A DNA stretch of 64,000 nucleotides from Anaerostipes hominis (ex Lee et al. 2021) (GCF_002270485.1 NZ_NQOG01000003.1:124001-188000); one strand, 5' to 3'. Counted from the stretch's first letter, positions 36,413 through 45,935 are shown. The notes: generated by a model from the letters alone, not told the origin. Program-made: numbers and translations.

Positions 36413-37189
36413 TTATAGATGGGTTAATTTTCCAACGATCTCTTCCGCAATCTCTTCGACATTTTTATGATCTGTATCTACAATGATATCTGCCGCCGCG
36501 CGATACTTCGGTCTCCGAATCTCCATCAGTTCCGAGATGTACTCCGTATTCTTGCGCCCTCTGAGCAGGGGACGTTCGTCACTGTCTTTGACACGCTCCA
36601 GGATCGTCTCCGGTGAAGCAGTCAGGAGAACAACCCTGCCGTTCTTCTTCATCTCCCGGACATTAATCTCTCTCATCGCCACTCCGCCTCCGCAGGAGAC
36701 GATCTGGTTATTCTTTTTCTGGAGCTCGATCAGAAGGTTGGTCTCGCAGTTTCTGAAATATTCTTCGCCGTACTCCTCAAAGATCTTGTTAATCGACATG
36801 TGTTCTTTATTAACGATTACCTGATCCATCTCTACCTGCGGTGACGCAAGGATCTTGCTTAAATAGTCAGATACTGTACTCTTTCCGACACCCATAAATC
36901 CAATCAGAAAGATATTGTGTGTAAACAAAGTCCTTGCCTGGATTTTCCTGCTGTTTTCCACAATATACGTAAAAATATCAAGGATCTCTTCCTTATATGT
37001 ATTCTCTTTTACATGCTCTTTCAGCATTTTGCGCTGCCGCTTTTCCTGTTCCGGCTGCAGAATCGGAAGTCCGTTCTCCTTTTTGTATTCCATGATCTCT
37101 TTGATAATGTCCATCCGGTCTTCCAGAACCGACACGATCTGTTTGTCGCAGACTTCCAGTCTTTCTCTGATCTCTTCTAACCTTCCCAT
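36413..37189 (-). CDS. Chorismate mutase - shikimate kinase fusion
   Basis: The 258-aa product joins two shikimate-pathway enzymes. Residues 1-90 are an AroQ-type helical chorismate mutase (RLEEIRERLEVCDKQIVSVL, RMDIIKEIMEYKKENGLPI). Residues about 96-258 are shikimate kinase: P-loop GFMGVGKST, INKIFEEYGEEYFRNCE, CGGGVAMR and the lid Arg of DERPLLRG. These catalyse non-consecutive steps (shikimate to shikimate-3-phosphate; chorismate to prephenate). The ATG has GAGGA upstream; an earlier GTG would add four residues. Confidence 0.92.
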   Translation of the reverse strand: MGRLEEIRERLEVCDKQIVSVLEDRMDIIKEIMEYKKENGLPILQPEQEKRQRKMLKEHVKENTYKEEILDIFTYIVENSRKIQARTLFTHNIFLIGFMGVGKSTVSDYLSKILASPQVEMDQVIVNKEHMSINKIFEEYGEEYFRNCETNLLIELQKKNNQIVSCGGGVAMREINVREMKKNGRVVLLTASPETILERVKDSDERPLLRGRKNTEYISELMEIRRPKYRAAADIIVDTDHKNVEEIAEEIVGKLTHL

Positions 37190-37230
37190 TGTGTTCCTCA
37201 CTTTTCTTCAATCGTAGTCTAATGTGGTTC

Positions 37231-37259
37231 AGTATACCATAATCCGGCATTTCTTTCAA
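37231..37259 (-). promoter_or_regulatory. Promoter of the aroQ-aroK fusion and adh
   Basis: TTGAAA and TATACT, 17 bases apart on the minus strand, about 45 bases before the fusion gene. Confidence 0.65.
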
Positions 37260-37286
37260 TATTGTGCTCAGCCGTACCTCATCGTT

Positions 37287-38171
37287 TTATATCTGGTGCC
37301 GGGATTTAATAAACCCTATAAAGTCTTCAACGATCGGTGAGAGATATTTATCCTTCTGTGTAACGAGATAGATATATCTCTTGATCTCAGGCCTTTTAAT
37401 GGGGATTGCCTCCACCTCCATGGTTTCCAGAATAGGAATTCTCGGCACAATAGAAATCCCGAGCCCGGCGGCCACAAGGCCTGCAACAGAGGAATCCTCC
37501 TCCCCTTCATATGCGATGAAAGGCTGCGCTTTTACCTCAGTAAAAAGTTTATTGATAAACGGCCTCAGACCGCTTTTGCGCGAAAACATAATGTAAGGAT
37601 AATTCGTTGTCTTTGCCAGGTCAACGGCCTCTTCCCCTGCCAGAGGATGTCCTTTGGGCGTGATCAGCACAAGCTCTTCTTCCACAACAGGAGTGAAATT
37701 CAACCGGTCTTCACCCTCTTTATAGGATGAAAATACGAGATCATAGGTACCCTTTTTCAATTCCCCGATCATCTGCTCTGTGGTTCCCTGTCCAAAAGAA
37801 AAACGGATATTCTTACCCTCATTCTCTTTCATGTAATCACTCATATTTTGTGGGATAAAATGACTTCCCAGAGTATAAATATATCCGATGTCGATATATC
37901 CGCCGGCCATTCCGGATACTTCACCCACCACACGCCTTCCTTCATCCAGCATGTCCAGTGACTGTATCACATATCGGCAAAAAAGCTCACCCTCTTTGGT
38001 AAGCCTGGCATTTCTTCCAACTTTTTCAAACAATTTGACATTTAACTCCTTTTCAAGAGCATTGATGGCATGGCTCAGACTGGGCTGGGTGATATTTAAA
38101 ATGTGGGCAGCCCTGGTGTAGTGCTGCTCTTTCGCCAGTGTTCTCAAATAATATAGATGATTCAGATTCAT
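37287..38171 (-). CDS. LysR-family regulator 1
   Basis: The 294-aa protein has the LysR helix-turn-helix HYTRAAHILNITQPSLSHAI and a two-lobed effector domain beginning near residue 90 (GGYIDIGYIYTLGSHFIPQN, then GHPLAGEEAVDLA). It is divergent from the enoate-reductase-like gene at 38.4 kb, the classical LysR arrangement, and is similar in layout and sequence to the LysR gene at 52.7 kb. The divergent space between them is occupied by the 61-bp tandem repeat. Confidence 0.92.
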   Translation of the reverse strand: MNLNHLYYLRTLAKEQHYTRAAHILNITQPSLSHAINALEKELNVKLFEKVGRNARLTKEGELFCRYVIQSLDMLDEGRRVVGEVSGMAGGYIDIGYIYTLGSHFIPQNMSDYMKENEGKNIRFSFGQGTTEQMIGELKKGTYDLVFSSYKEGEDRLNFTPVVEEELVLITPKGHPLAGEEAVDLAKTTNYPYIMFSRKSGLRPFINKLFTEVKAQPFIAYEGEEDSSVAGLVAAGLGISIVPRIPILETMEVEAIPIKRPEIKRYIYLVTQKDKYLSPIVEDFIGFIKSRHQI

Positions 38172-38205
38172 ATGATCCCTCCGGAATTGGTTTTCTTAGT
38201 TATGA

Positions 38206-38330
38206 GTATACCTTATCGTGCGGAGCACGTCCACCCGAAGGGTATGAGTTACGGTATGCCCTGTGGGTATACCTTATCGTGCGAAGCACTCCCATCCGAG
38301 GATTTACAATACGGTGTGCCCTGTGGGTAT
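38206..38330 (+). repeat. 61-bp tandem repeat, two copies
   Basis: Two head-to-tail units of 61 and 60 bp start at GTATACCTTATCG (38206 and 38267), and a third GTAT boundary follows at 38327. Each unit has a short GC-rich hairpin (GTGCGGAGCAC in the first), CCACCCGAAGG and ends TGCCCTGTGG. The same unit is present, inverted and more regular, at 63147-63300. The second copy here is more diverged. It fills the LysR/enoate-reductase divergent gap. Confidence 0.85.
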
Positions 38331-38338
38331 ATTCTTCA

Positions 38339-38367
38339 TTGCATTTGTATACACAGTTTGATATAAT
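38339..38367 (+). promoter_or_regulatory. Promoter of enoate-reductase-like gene 1
   Basis: TTGCAT-17-TATAAT, 40 bases before the start codon and directly after the tandem repeats. Confidence 0.7.
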
Positions 38368-38406
38368 TATTGCAGTGAAATAGAAAGAAAAATGGAGGAA
38401 CTAACT

Positions 38407-40398
38407 ATGGCTGCAAAGAATTTCCGCAATCTATTTGAACCATTTACAGTAAAATCAATGACATTAAAAAACCGTATTGTCATGACGCCGATTGGAACAA
38501 ATTTTGCTGAGCGAACAGGAGAAGTCAGTGATAAACTGATTGCATATTATAAACAACATGCAAAAGGAGGCATAGGCCTCATCACAGTGGAAGGTGCCAG
38601 TGTCGCATCCCCTCAGGGATCTTTAAGCACGAACCAGTTGAGAATTGACCATGACAACTACATCCACGGGCTGTACAAGCTCTGTGAAGCGATCCATGAA
38701 TACGGATCCAACGCTTCCATTCTGCTCAATCACGGCGGTGCCGACTCGGACGGTTCTGTGACAAATATCCAGCCGGTATCTGCTTCTGATATTCCATCAA
38801 AAGCTGGAGGAGACATCCCGAGACCTCTTACGATAGAAGAGATCCACGGTATTGTCCAGAAGTTTGCAGACGCTGCTAAGCGCGCAGTCACAGCCGGCTT
38901 TGATGCTGTTGAGATTCAGGCAGGACACGGCTATCTGCTGAACCAGTTCTTATCCCCGCTGACCAATGACAGGACAGATGAGTTTGGCGGTTCCAAAGAA
39001 AATCGTGCACGCTTTACAACGCTCGTCTTAAAAGCAGTCCGCGAAGTTGTAGGCGAGAATATCCCGATCTTTTTGAGAATCAGTGCAGATGAGCTCACTG
39101 AAGGCGGAAACTCACTGAATGACACATTGGAGATCGTTGAATATTTTGAAGATTATGTAGACGTATTTGCAGTATCCGCAGGTCTTACCTGTACAATCCA
39201 GTATCAGCATGACGCAGATTACCTTCCGGACGGATGGAAATCTTATATGTCCAAGGCTGTTAAGAAGAAAACAGGAAAGCCATGTACCGCTGAAGGAAAT
39301 ATCCGTGAACCTGAGATCGCCAATGAGATTTTAAAGAGCGGCCAGTCTGACCTGATCGGTATCGGCCGAGGACTGATCGCAGATCCTGAGTGGGTCAACA
39401 AAGTACAGTTCGGAAACACCGATGATATCAACAAATGTATCTCCTGCAACAATGGATGTACTGCAACGCTCAGCAACAAACCGATGCGCTGTACTGTCAA
39501 TCCATTTGTAGTAAGCGGAGAAAATTATAAAAAAGAGCATATCAAGAAGCCTTGCAACGTGGTTGTTATCGGAGGCGGTACCGCAGGCCTTGAAGCCGCA
39601 TGTACTGCAGCAGAGGTGGGATGTTCCACTGTTCTGATCGAAAAGACCAACCAGCTTGGCGGACTGGCCAGACGTGTGGGCAACATGCCGAATAAAAAAC
39701 GTCTTGGTTACTTCCCTGCTTATCAGGAAAAAAGAGCCATGGCCCTTAAAAACCTGTTTATCTGCAAGAATGTAGAAGCTACCGCGGAATTTGTAGACGG
39801 ATTCAAACCGGACATCGTTGTCAACGCAACCGGCTCCAACCCACTGCTTCCGAATATTCCAGGCCTTAAGGAAAACCTTGAGAAAGGAAATGTCTCTACA
39901 ATCTTTGACCTGGTTGACAAGGTAGACACATTTGAAAAAACAGATCTTTCCGGCAAAAAAGTCGTTGTCATAGGCGGAGGAAATGTCGGTTTGGATGTGG
40001 TTGAATTCTTTGCTCCTAGAAAAGCAGACGTGACCATTGTAGAGAAAAAGCCTCATTTTGGAGAAGACCTGGATCTGATCACAAGAACCGGTGCCAATGA
40101 GCTTTTGGAGAAATATAAAGTCACTCAGTATCCGAATGCCAACCTTTTGAAAGTGAAAGAGAATTCTTTCATTGTCCGTCATGACTATAAGGATCTGGAA
40201 TTAGATTTTGACTACGGATTTATCTGTCTCGGAATGCAGTCTGCCACACCGGCGCTGCAGGCTCTGTACGATCATTTTGTGGATGAGGGCATTGAAGTTC
40301 TCAACATTGGTGACAGTGCAAAGACAAGGCGTATGATCGAAGGTGTCAAAGAGGGACGTGATATCCTGATCGCACTGGAGAGACATCACTTCTTATAA
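38407..40398 (+). CDS. 2-enoate-reductase-like FMN/4Fe-4S/FAD oxidoreductase 1
   Basis: The 663-aa protein has the layout of clostridial 2-enoate reductase and 2,4-dienoyl-CoA reductase. An FMN barrel (1-340) is followed by a 4Fe-4S cluster (Cys344, 347, 351, 362) and an FAD/NAD half (NVVVIGGGTAGLEAA, VVVIGGGNVGLDV). Such enzymes reduce C=C bonds next to a carboxyl or carbonyl group with NADH. The usual substrate-side His of the barrel is Gln171 (VEIQAGHGYLL); the paralogue at 53.7 kb keeps His170. GGAGG stands eight bases before the ATG. Being paired with a LysR gene suggests induction by its substrate, which is unknown. Confidence 0.9.
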   Translation: MAAKNFRNLFEPFTVKSMTLKNRIVMTPIGTNFAERTGEVSDKLIAYYKQHAKGGIGLITVEGASVASPQGSLSTNQLRIDHDNYIHGLYKLCEAIHEYGSNASILLNHGGADSDGSVTNIQPVSASDIPSKAGGDIPRPLTIEEIHGIVQKFADAAKRAVTAGFDAVEIQAGHGYLLNQFLSPLTNDRTDEFGGSKENRARFTTLVLKAVREVVGENIPIFLRISADELTEGGNSLNDTLEIVEYFEDYVDVFAVSAGLTCTIQYQHDADYLPDGWKSYMSKAVKKKTGKPCTAEGNIREPEIANEILKSGQSDLIGIGRGLIADPEWVNKVQFGNTDDINKCISCNNGCTATLSNKPMRCTVNPFVVSGENYKKEHIKKPCNVVVIGGGTAGLEAACTAAEVGCSTVLIEKTNQLGGLARRVGNMPNKKRLGYFPAYQEKRAMALKNLFICKNVEATAEFVDGFKPDIVVNATGSNPLLPNIPGLKENLEKGNVSTIFDLVDKVDTFEKTDLSGKKVVVIGGGNVGLDVVEFFAPRKADVTIVEKKPHFGEDLDLITRTGANELLEKYKVTQYPNANLLKVKENSFIVRHDYKDLELDFDYGFICLGMQSATPALQALYDHFVDEGIEVLNIGDSAKTRRMIEGVKEGRDILIALERHHFL

Positions 40399-40420
40399 AT
40401 TTCATTAATGATATTTTAAA

Positions 40421-40467
40421 GGTCTTTGGGAAAAGCTATTGTCATGCTTTTTCCAAAGACCCTTTTT
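40421..40467 (+). terminator. Terminator of enoate-reductase-like gene 1
   Basis: GGTCTTTGG / CCAAAGACC arms with extra A:T pairs, then CTTTTTATTT. It may also serve the converging lipoprotein gene. Confidence 0.8.
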
Positions 40468-40472
40468 ATTTA

Positions 40473-41219
40473 TTAGGTAAACCGAAAAAGATTTATTATT
40501 CTTTTTGTTGAGGTATTATAACTACTGATTTTTAAGGATAACATGTTGTTTTCGTTAATATCAGTGCTCACTAGAATCTGGGTGTCATCATAAGCTGTTG
40601 TAAATACTTTGATTTCTTTATTTTTTTCGTCAACCCCCTTTATTTTTCTTGGGTTTTGAATCATTTTACATGTATACAGACAGTTAAAAAAACTTCCTTG
40701 TTCTAAATCTGCAATTTTTTCGAGATCATTTCCTCTATACTCTTTCATTGTTACTGTTGTAAAATTTGCAACCCAGCTGATTAGACTGTCATTTTCCTCC
40801 GCCAATAATTTACTGTCAGAATTATATGAGTTATAGAGCAAGATTTGTTCCCCATTGTTACTGGGAAGTAACTCTGTAGTCTCTTCCGACTGTGAATGAT
40901 TCAAATCATACTTTTTCAAATCTAATATTTTATCAATTTGAAATCTACTATCTGCTTTTCTCAGAATTACAAGAGATGTAACATTTGAGATTAATATTTT
41001 GTCTTTGTTGTAATATATCAGCTCCCATCCATCACCTGGGGCTGATTTTTTTTTATTTACTTTATAAAATTGTTGCTTGGTCAACGTTTTCATATCTTCT
41101 GTTTTTACTTTTTTTGTCTCAGGATATTTTTTCTGCTCTTTAATGCCCGTAGCCTGACACGCTGTTCCAAAAACAATGATAAATACGGAAATAAGTAATT
41201 GAAGTATTTTTTTTCTCAT
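40473..41219 (-). CDS. Putative lipoprotein, AT-rich
   Basis: The 248-aa product has a lipoprotein signal: MRKKILQLLISVFIIVFGTA with Cys21 as the acylation site (FGTAC). The mature part is rich in Lys, Thr and Ser with no domain that I recognise. It follows the amidase gene by 16 bases. Both genes are clearly richer in AT than their neighbours, which suggests recent arrival. Together they may act at the cell surface. Confidence 0.7.
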   Translation of the reverse strand: MRKKILQLLISVFIIVFGTACQATGIKEQKKYPETKKVKTEDMKTLTKQQFYKVNKKKSAPGDGWELIYYNKDKILISNVTSLVILRKADSRFQIDKILDLKKYDLNHSQSEETTELLPSNNGEQILLYNSYNSDSKLLAEENDSLISWVANFTTVTMKEYRGNDLEKIADLEQGSFFNCLYTCKMIQNPRKIKGVDEKNKEIKVFTTAYDDTQILVSTDINENNMLSLKISSYNTSTKRIINLFRFT

Positions 41220-41234
41220 AATCCTACCTTTCTG

Positions 41235-42439
41235 TCATTTATATGAACCACTTATATGAACATATTTCGCTTGTGTCATCCATCCTCGAGAACTCAGTGG
41301 GACGTTTCGCAACATGTCTTTTTTCTTATTGCTTGAATGTTGACAAATAAAAACATCCTTTTTTCTGTTCCATGGATCACCTGGAGTAGTAGGATTAGGG
41401 ACATAACCAGAAATGATTACACTGTGTGTAGCTGTATACTGTCCTACCTTACTATTCCATGGTACTTTCTGAACAATATCACCTAATCTGCATCCTTTCA
41501 TATTAGTCTTAGATGCTTTCAAGCCCTTTACTGATGATGATCCCTTATTTTCTCGCCAGTAGTTGTGAAACATCTGTGCACCTTTCCATGATGAATTGTA
41601 TCTATACCATTTTTTAGATGCTTCTTTACCTTCTTTATCTTCAGTAATTCCGCCAGCTTTTAGGCATTGAGAAGTGAAATTTGTACAGTCTCCATCCCCA
41701 GAATAAAATGGATAATTTGGATTAGGCTTTAAAGCGTACTTTAATGCATATGCTTTAGCCTTATTTCTATCATAACTACTAAATTTATATTTTTTCTTTG
41801 CTGCACTAGTATCAGTCATTTCATAACTTTGAATGTTATTAGATTGTTCCTGCTCTAATTTATTAACATAAGATTTGGCAACCTTAATTATATCTTTTTG
41901 CTTTTTCTCTAGAGCGGCTTTATCGGTTTGCTTATCTTTCATCGTTTTGAGTGCTTGTTTAAAGTCTCCTTCTACATTATCATTCTGTATAAACCACTCT
42001 CCATTTATTTTTTCTAAATAAATCAAATGTTCATGTAGTTCCTCTGATTCTGTGTCCTTTGAACAATTATAATGGATTTTAATATCTTCAGTTAATGATA
42101 CTTTTGCCTTGCTTTCATTAATTAAAATCTTATTATAAGTAAGTTCAGAATTAAATTTTTCAAAACACAGATCTGAATTCTGAACCTTACGATACTTTAT
42201 TAAAGTATCTAAATCAAAATACTCTAAATTTTCATCAGAATTAAAATATGATTTTAATTTGGAATCCATCTTTAAATGGGCTAAAGCTTTATTCTTATCC
42301 ATAAAAAAATTATTCAAGACTTTTTTAATTTGAACATTATCAGTTGATTCTTTTTCAACAAATTCATTGGCAAATGTATTCTGCAAAGCAAATAGAATAA
42401 AGCCTAAAACTATACAACATATGCTTATTATTTTTTCAT
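41235..42439 (-). CDS. Secreted amidase_6-domain protein, start region frameshifted
   Basis: The C-terminal part has the amidase_6 pattern: YDRNKAKAYALKYALKPNP, then FYSGDGDCTNFTSQCLKAGG (Cys in the first motif) and later THSVIISGYV (His). Such proteins probably hydrolyse amide bonds in the cell wall. The ATG with GGAGGAAGAGG runs out after two codons (ATGAAAAAATAA). One more A in its A6 tract would give MKKIISICCIVLGFILFALQ, a signal peptide that reads straight into the long frame. As it stands, translation could only begin at TTG 42386, without a signal. The tract may be a slippage switch, a real mutation or a sequence error. Confidence 0.65.
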
Positions 42440-42597
42440 ACCTCTTCCTCCTTCTTTACTAATCTGATAGTTATATACTAAATAATAATCCGTAGAACCA
42501 TCTATGTCAACAGTTATGACTACTTATACCATAATGTTATTAATTCCTAATATAATTTTAATATTTGCTTGATATAAACATTTTCTTTATTACAAAA

Positions 42598-42639
42598 ACA
42601 AAAAATAGTATGCTGATTCCACTACAATCAGCATACTAT
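42598..42639 (-). terminator. Terminator of yqeG
   Basis: Fourteen-base perfect arms ATAGTATGCTGATT / AATCAGCATACTAT, then TTTTTGTTTTTG on the minus strand. The remaining AT-rich stretch 42440-42597 holds nothing I can name. Confidence 0.85.
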
Positions 42640-42669
42640 CCTCGATAAAAATCATGTAATAATTTTTAC

Positions 42670-43179
42670 TCAACTTTTCTTATAAAAATGCAGAACGATC
42701 CTCTCAAGATACCGTTTCAATACGATTTGTATCTCCTCTTTTGGATTCATGGGCTTTACAAGGATACTGTAAACATTGGCCCTATTGGCCCCGTAGACAT
42801 CCGTAAACAGCTGGTCTCCCACAAACAGTGTATTAGACCGGTCTGTTCCCATCAGCTTCATGCCCTTCTCATAACTTCCCACCATAGGCTTGTTCGCTTT
42901 ATAAATATAGTAGGTTCCTTCCACTGCTTCGCAGAACTTTTTCACTCTGGGTTCCTTGTTATTGGACATAAAACAAAAATCAAAGCCGATGTCTTTCAGT
43001 TCCCTGAAAAAACGGACTGCCCGGTCATCTGCGGGTGCATTGTGAGGCACCAGGGTATTATCTACATCAAATAAAATCCCCCGGTATCCTCTGTCATAAT
43101 ATGCTTTAAAGTCAATGGAATAAGTACTGTCCATATATTCATTCGGGTAAAATTTCTCAAACATCTTCTGTGTATCCAT
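42670..43179 (-). CDS. yqeG: YqeG-family HAD phosphatase
   Basis: The 169-aa product has the HAD motif ILFDVDNTLVPHN (Asp nucleophile and DxD), the second motif FMSNNKEPR, Lys in YKANKPM, and GDQLFTDVYGANRA as motif IV. This matches HAD-IIIA YqeG phosphatases; the substrate is not well known. It stands alone on the minus strand, divergent from the siroheme reductase gene. Confidence 0.9.
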   Translation of the reverse strand: MDTQKMFEKFYPNEYMDSTYSIDFKAYYDRGYRGILFDVDNTLVPHNAPADDRAVRFFRELKDIGFDFCFMSNNKEPRVKKFCEAVEGTYYIYKANKPMVGSYEKGMKLMGTDRSNTLFVGDQLFTDVYGANRANVYSILVKPMNPKEEIQIVLKRYLERIVLHFYKKS

Positions 43180-43242
43180 CCTTTATTTTTCTTTTGTCCT
43201 ATTCTAGCATATAACTGAAAAAAAGCCAAACTTCCCTGAATG

Positions 43243-43271
43243 TGGACGTGCATTTTAAGAAATGCTATAAT
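43243..43271 (+). promoter_or_regulatory. Promoter of the nitrite/sulfite reductase gene
   Basis: TGGACG-17-TATAAT with an extended TGC in front of the -10 box, 40 bases before the start codon. Confidence 0.6.
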
Positions 43272-43310
43272 AAAATAAGAAAACTGTTAAATATGGCAAA
43301 GGAGAATAAC

Positions 43311-44852
43311 ATGGATCAGGAATTAAAAAAAGAATTTCAGGCTGACCTGGCCGAATTTCATTTAATGACCAGAAAGTTTTATCAAAAAGAAATCAGCGTT
43401 AAAGAATATAAAGGTTTTTCAGGAGGATTTGGAAGCTACGCACAGAGGGGCGGCGGTTCCAGTATGCTGAGACTTCGGTTTACCGGGGGAGAAATTACGA
43501 AAGATAAACTCCAGTTTATTGCGGACAGTGTTGAAAAATATAAGATAGACAAACTCCATCTGACCACCTGTCAAACCGTACAGGTACACAATCTAAATGA
43601 TGTTACCGTATCTTCCCTCATCGAGGAAGCGTTTGAGCATGATATTATCACCAGAGGCGGCGGCGGTGATTTTCCCAGAAATGTCATGGTTTCTCCTCTC
43701 TCCGGAGTAGAAAAAGAAGAATACTTTGACGTGCTTCCATATGCCAGAGAGGCCGCCGATTATCTTCTGACTTTCATCAAACGGGTGAAAATGCCCAGAA
43801 AGCTGAAAGTCTGTTTCTCTAATTCTCCAAAGAATATAACACACGCCACTTTCCGTGATCTTGGATTTGTTGCCCGCAAGGATCACACCTTCGACGTTTA
43901 CAGCGCCGGCGGCCTTGGCAACAATCCTAAAATGGGCATACTCGTAGACGAAGGGACAGACCCATCAAAAGTACTGTACTATATTAAAGCTATGATTCTG
44001 ACATTTATACAGCACGGCAACTATGAAAACCGCGGGAAAGCCAGAACACGGTATATGCAGGATACTTTGGGCCAGGAAGGCTACCGGGCTGCTTTTCTTG
44101 AAAACCTCAGCAAGGCAATGGCTGAAGATTCTCTTGACCTCAATGTACAGGAAGTTCCTGTGACAAAAGAAGGCTGCGGCTTCCTTGAGGAAAACTTCCG
44201 GATTACCGCACAGAAACAGGACGGTCTTTACAGTGTTTTATATCATCCGTTTGGAGGGAATATCCCGCCGGAGCTGATCGCACCGATCAATGAAGCTGTA
44301 CAGAAGATGGACCAGGTGGTCCTGAGAATCTCCCCAGACGAAAGCCTTTATTTCATCAACTGTAACAAAGAGGAAGCCCTGGAACTCCTGGAACTTACCA
44401 AAGACAGTGCATCCAACCTGTTTGAGACATCTGTCGCCTGTATTGGCAGCGGGATCTGTCAGATAGGTCTCAGAGACTCTCAAAAGCTCTATAAAGCTGT
44501 CATGGATAAGATCCGCCCCTTAGATTTTTCGAACGGTGTGCTCCCGCAGATCCATATTTCCGGCTGTCCATCCTCCTGTGGAACTCACCAGATTGGGACA
44601 CTTGGCTTCCGCGGAGCCACAAAGGTTATTGATAAAAAACCTCTTGCAGCCTTCCAACTGTATATCGGCGGAGAGGAAACACAGGGCAATGCACAGTTCG
44701 GGGAGGACGCCGGAACCATTCTGGAAACAGATATTCCGGACTTCTTAATAGAAATTGGACAGGCAGTACAGAAAGAACACAAATTATATTCCGACTGGAT
44801 AAAAGAAAATCCAGATGTTCTAAAAGCTATCATCCAAAAATATACAAAATAA
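43311..44852 (+). CDS. Siroheme nitrite/sulfite reductase family protein
   Basis: The 513-aa protein has two ferredoxin-like half-domains and the siroheme/4Fe-4S signature near the C-terminus: CIGSGIC, then HISGCPSSCGTHQIG. LHLTTCQTVQVHNLN and GGGGDFPRNVM mark the substrate-side loops. It could reduce sulfite or nitrite with six electrons from ferredoxin. No partner electron-transfer gene lies beside it. The start ATG has AAGGAG six bases upstream; a longer version of 23 more codons overlaps the promoter and is rejected. Confidence 0.88.
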   Translation: MDQELKKEFQADLAEFHLMTRKFYQKEISVKEYKGFSGGFGSYAQRGGGSSMLRLRFTGGEITKDKLQFIADSVEKYKIDKLHLTTCQTVQVHNLNDVTVSSLIEEAFEHDIITRGGGGDFPRNVMVSPLSGVEKEEYFDVLPYAREAADYLLTFIKRVKMPRKLKVCFSNSPKNITHATFRDLGFVARKDHTFDVYSAGGLGNNPKMGILVDEGTDPSKVLYYIKAMILTFIQHGNYENRGKARTRYMQDTLGQEGYRAAFLENLSKAMAEDSLDLNVQEVPVTKEGCGFLEENFRITAQKQDGLYSVLYHPFGGNIPPELIAPINEAVQKMDQVVLRISPDESLYFINCNKEEALELLELTKDSASNLFETSVACIGSGICQIGLRDSQKLYKAVMDKIRPLDFSNGVLPQIHISGCPSSCGTHQIGTLGFRGATKVIDKKPLAAFQLYIGGEETQGNAQFGEDAGTILETDIPDFLIEIGQAVQKEHKLYSDWIKENPDVLKAIIQKYTK

Positions 44853-44857
44853 AAAAA

Positions 44858-44907
44858 CACCCCATTGGCATCAATGTTTTTAACATTTTCCAATGGGGTG
44901 CTTTTTT
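44858..44907. terminator. Bidirectional terminator
   Basis: Eleven-base arms CACCCCATTGG / CCAATGGGGTG with T-tracts on both sides, between the converging reductase and binding-protein genes. Confidence 0.85.
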
Positions 44908-44945
44908 ATTTTTATCTTCTCTTAATTGTATTCCCTTATAATTAT

Positions 44946-45935
44946 TTATTTGCTCTCTTCCACTGCCGAATGAAAAGTATCAGGATATACAATCGACAGA
45001 ATATACTCATAGGCTTCGCTCCACCGGCTGTTTGGCTTATACTGATACAGTTCTTTCGGAAGAATAACAAGGTGCTTCTGCTTCACAGCCTTCAAATCCT
45101 CCCATCCGGATTCCGTTTCCAAAGTATTATGAAGCTTCTTCAGGGCAAGCTTTCTGTCTCCCATGGTTGTGACAAAAATATAATCAGGATCGCTCTTTGA
45201 TATCGCCTCCAGTGAAGGAGTCTTATTTTCCGCAAGATTTTTATTGTTCGCAGCTGCATTCTCTACTCCGATGTCCTGCAGGATATTGCAGACTACATTT
45301 TCCTCTGTCTTTACCTTGATGTCTGCAGAATAAGCTCTGAGCACCAGTGCAGTCGTTTTCCTGCCTTTTGGTACTTGCTTCAGCAGGTAATCCGCTTCCT
45401 CCCTTGCTTTCTCTCCATACTCCTCATAATTATCCTCTTCTCCGGTTACTTCCGTCATTTGTTTTAAAACGTTCAGGTAATCGTCCAGAGTATTCATCCT
45501 GACAATATAATATGGAATTTTTTCTTTCTTTAGAGTCTCAGCTGTATCCATCTGCTCCTCAATGTTTCCTGAAATCAGAACCAAATCCGGCTTCAGGGAA
45601 AGAACAGCATCCAGATCCGGATATTTGACAGAACCAACATTTTTAATCTTTTTTTTGTTAAGATTTTCGTGAACTACCTCTTCTTCCAGCACATCTGCAG
45701 TAGCTCCGCATAATTCTCCTCCGGAGAGCAGCCATACATCCGACAGGGAAGCCGATAACGCTACTACTTTTTCCGGTTCTTTTTTTATCTCTACTTTTCG
45801 CCCGGTGGAATCTTTTATCACTGTATATGACTCTTCTTTTATCTGTTTTTTGTCCTTGTCATGGTTTCCCCTGCACGAGGCCAGAAACAAGACACACAGC
45901 AGAAGTAATACAGTCGCTCCGCACTTTTTATTCAT
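44946..45935 (-). CDS. ABC-type iron-siderophore/cobalamin substrate-binding lipoprotein
   Basis: The mature protein has the PF01497 (BtuF/FhuD-like) pattern: VVALSASLSDVWLLSGGELC, YPDLDAVLSLKPDLVLISG and LEAISKSDPDYIFVTT. The signal ends in LFLASC, so it is a lipoprotein anchored outside the membrane. No permease or ATPase genes lie nearby, so it must work with a transporter encoded elsewhere or is an orphan. The ATG has a poor RBS; a GTG eight codons earlier is possible. Confidence 0.85.
   Translation of the reverse strand: MNKKCGATVLLLLCVLFLASCRGNHDKDKKQIKEESYTVIKDSTGRKVEIKKEPEKVVALSASLSDVWLLSGGELCGATADVLEEEVVHENLNKKKIKNVGSVKYPDLDAVLSLKPDLVLISGNIEEQMDTAETLKKEKIPYYIVRMNTLDDYLNVLKQMTEVTGEEDNYEEYGEKAREEADYLLKQVPKGRKTTALVLRAYSADIKVKTEENVVCNILQDIGVENAAANNKNLAENKTPSLEAISKSDPDYIFVTTMGDRKLALKKLHNTLETESGWEDLKAVKQKHLVILPKELYQYKPNSRWSEAYEYILSIVYPDTFHSAVEESK

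Noticed and set aside
37316-38366. Open frames through the 61-bp repeats and opposite LysR 1
   Set aside because: They are repeat translations or antisense frames without RBS or domains.
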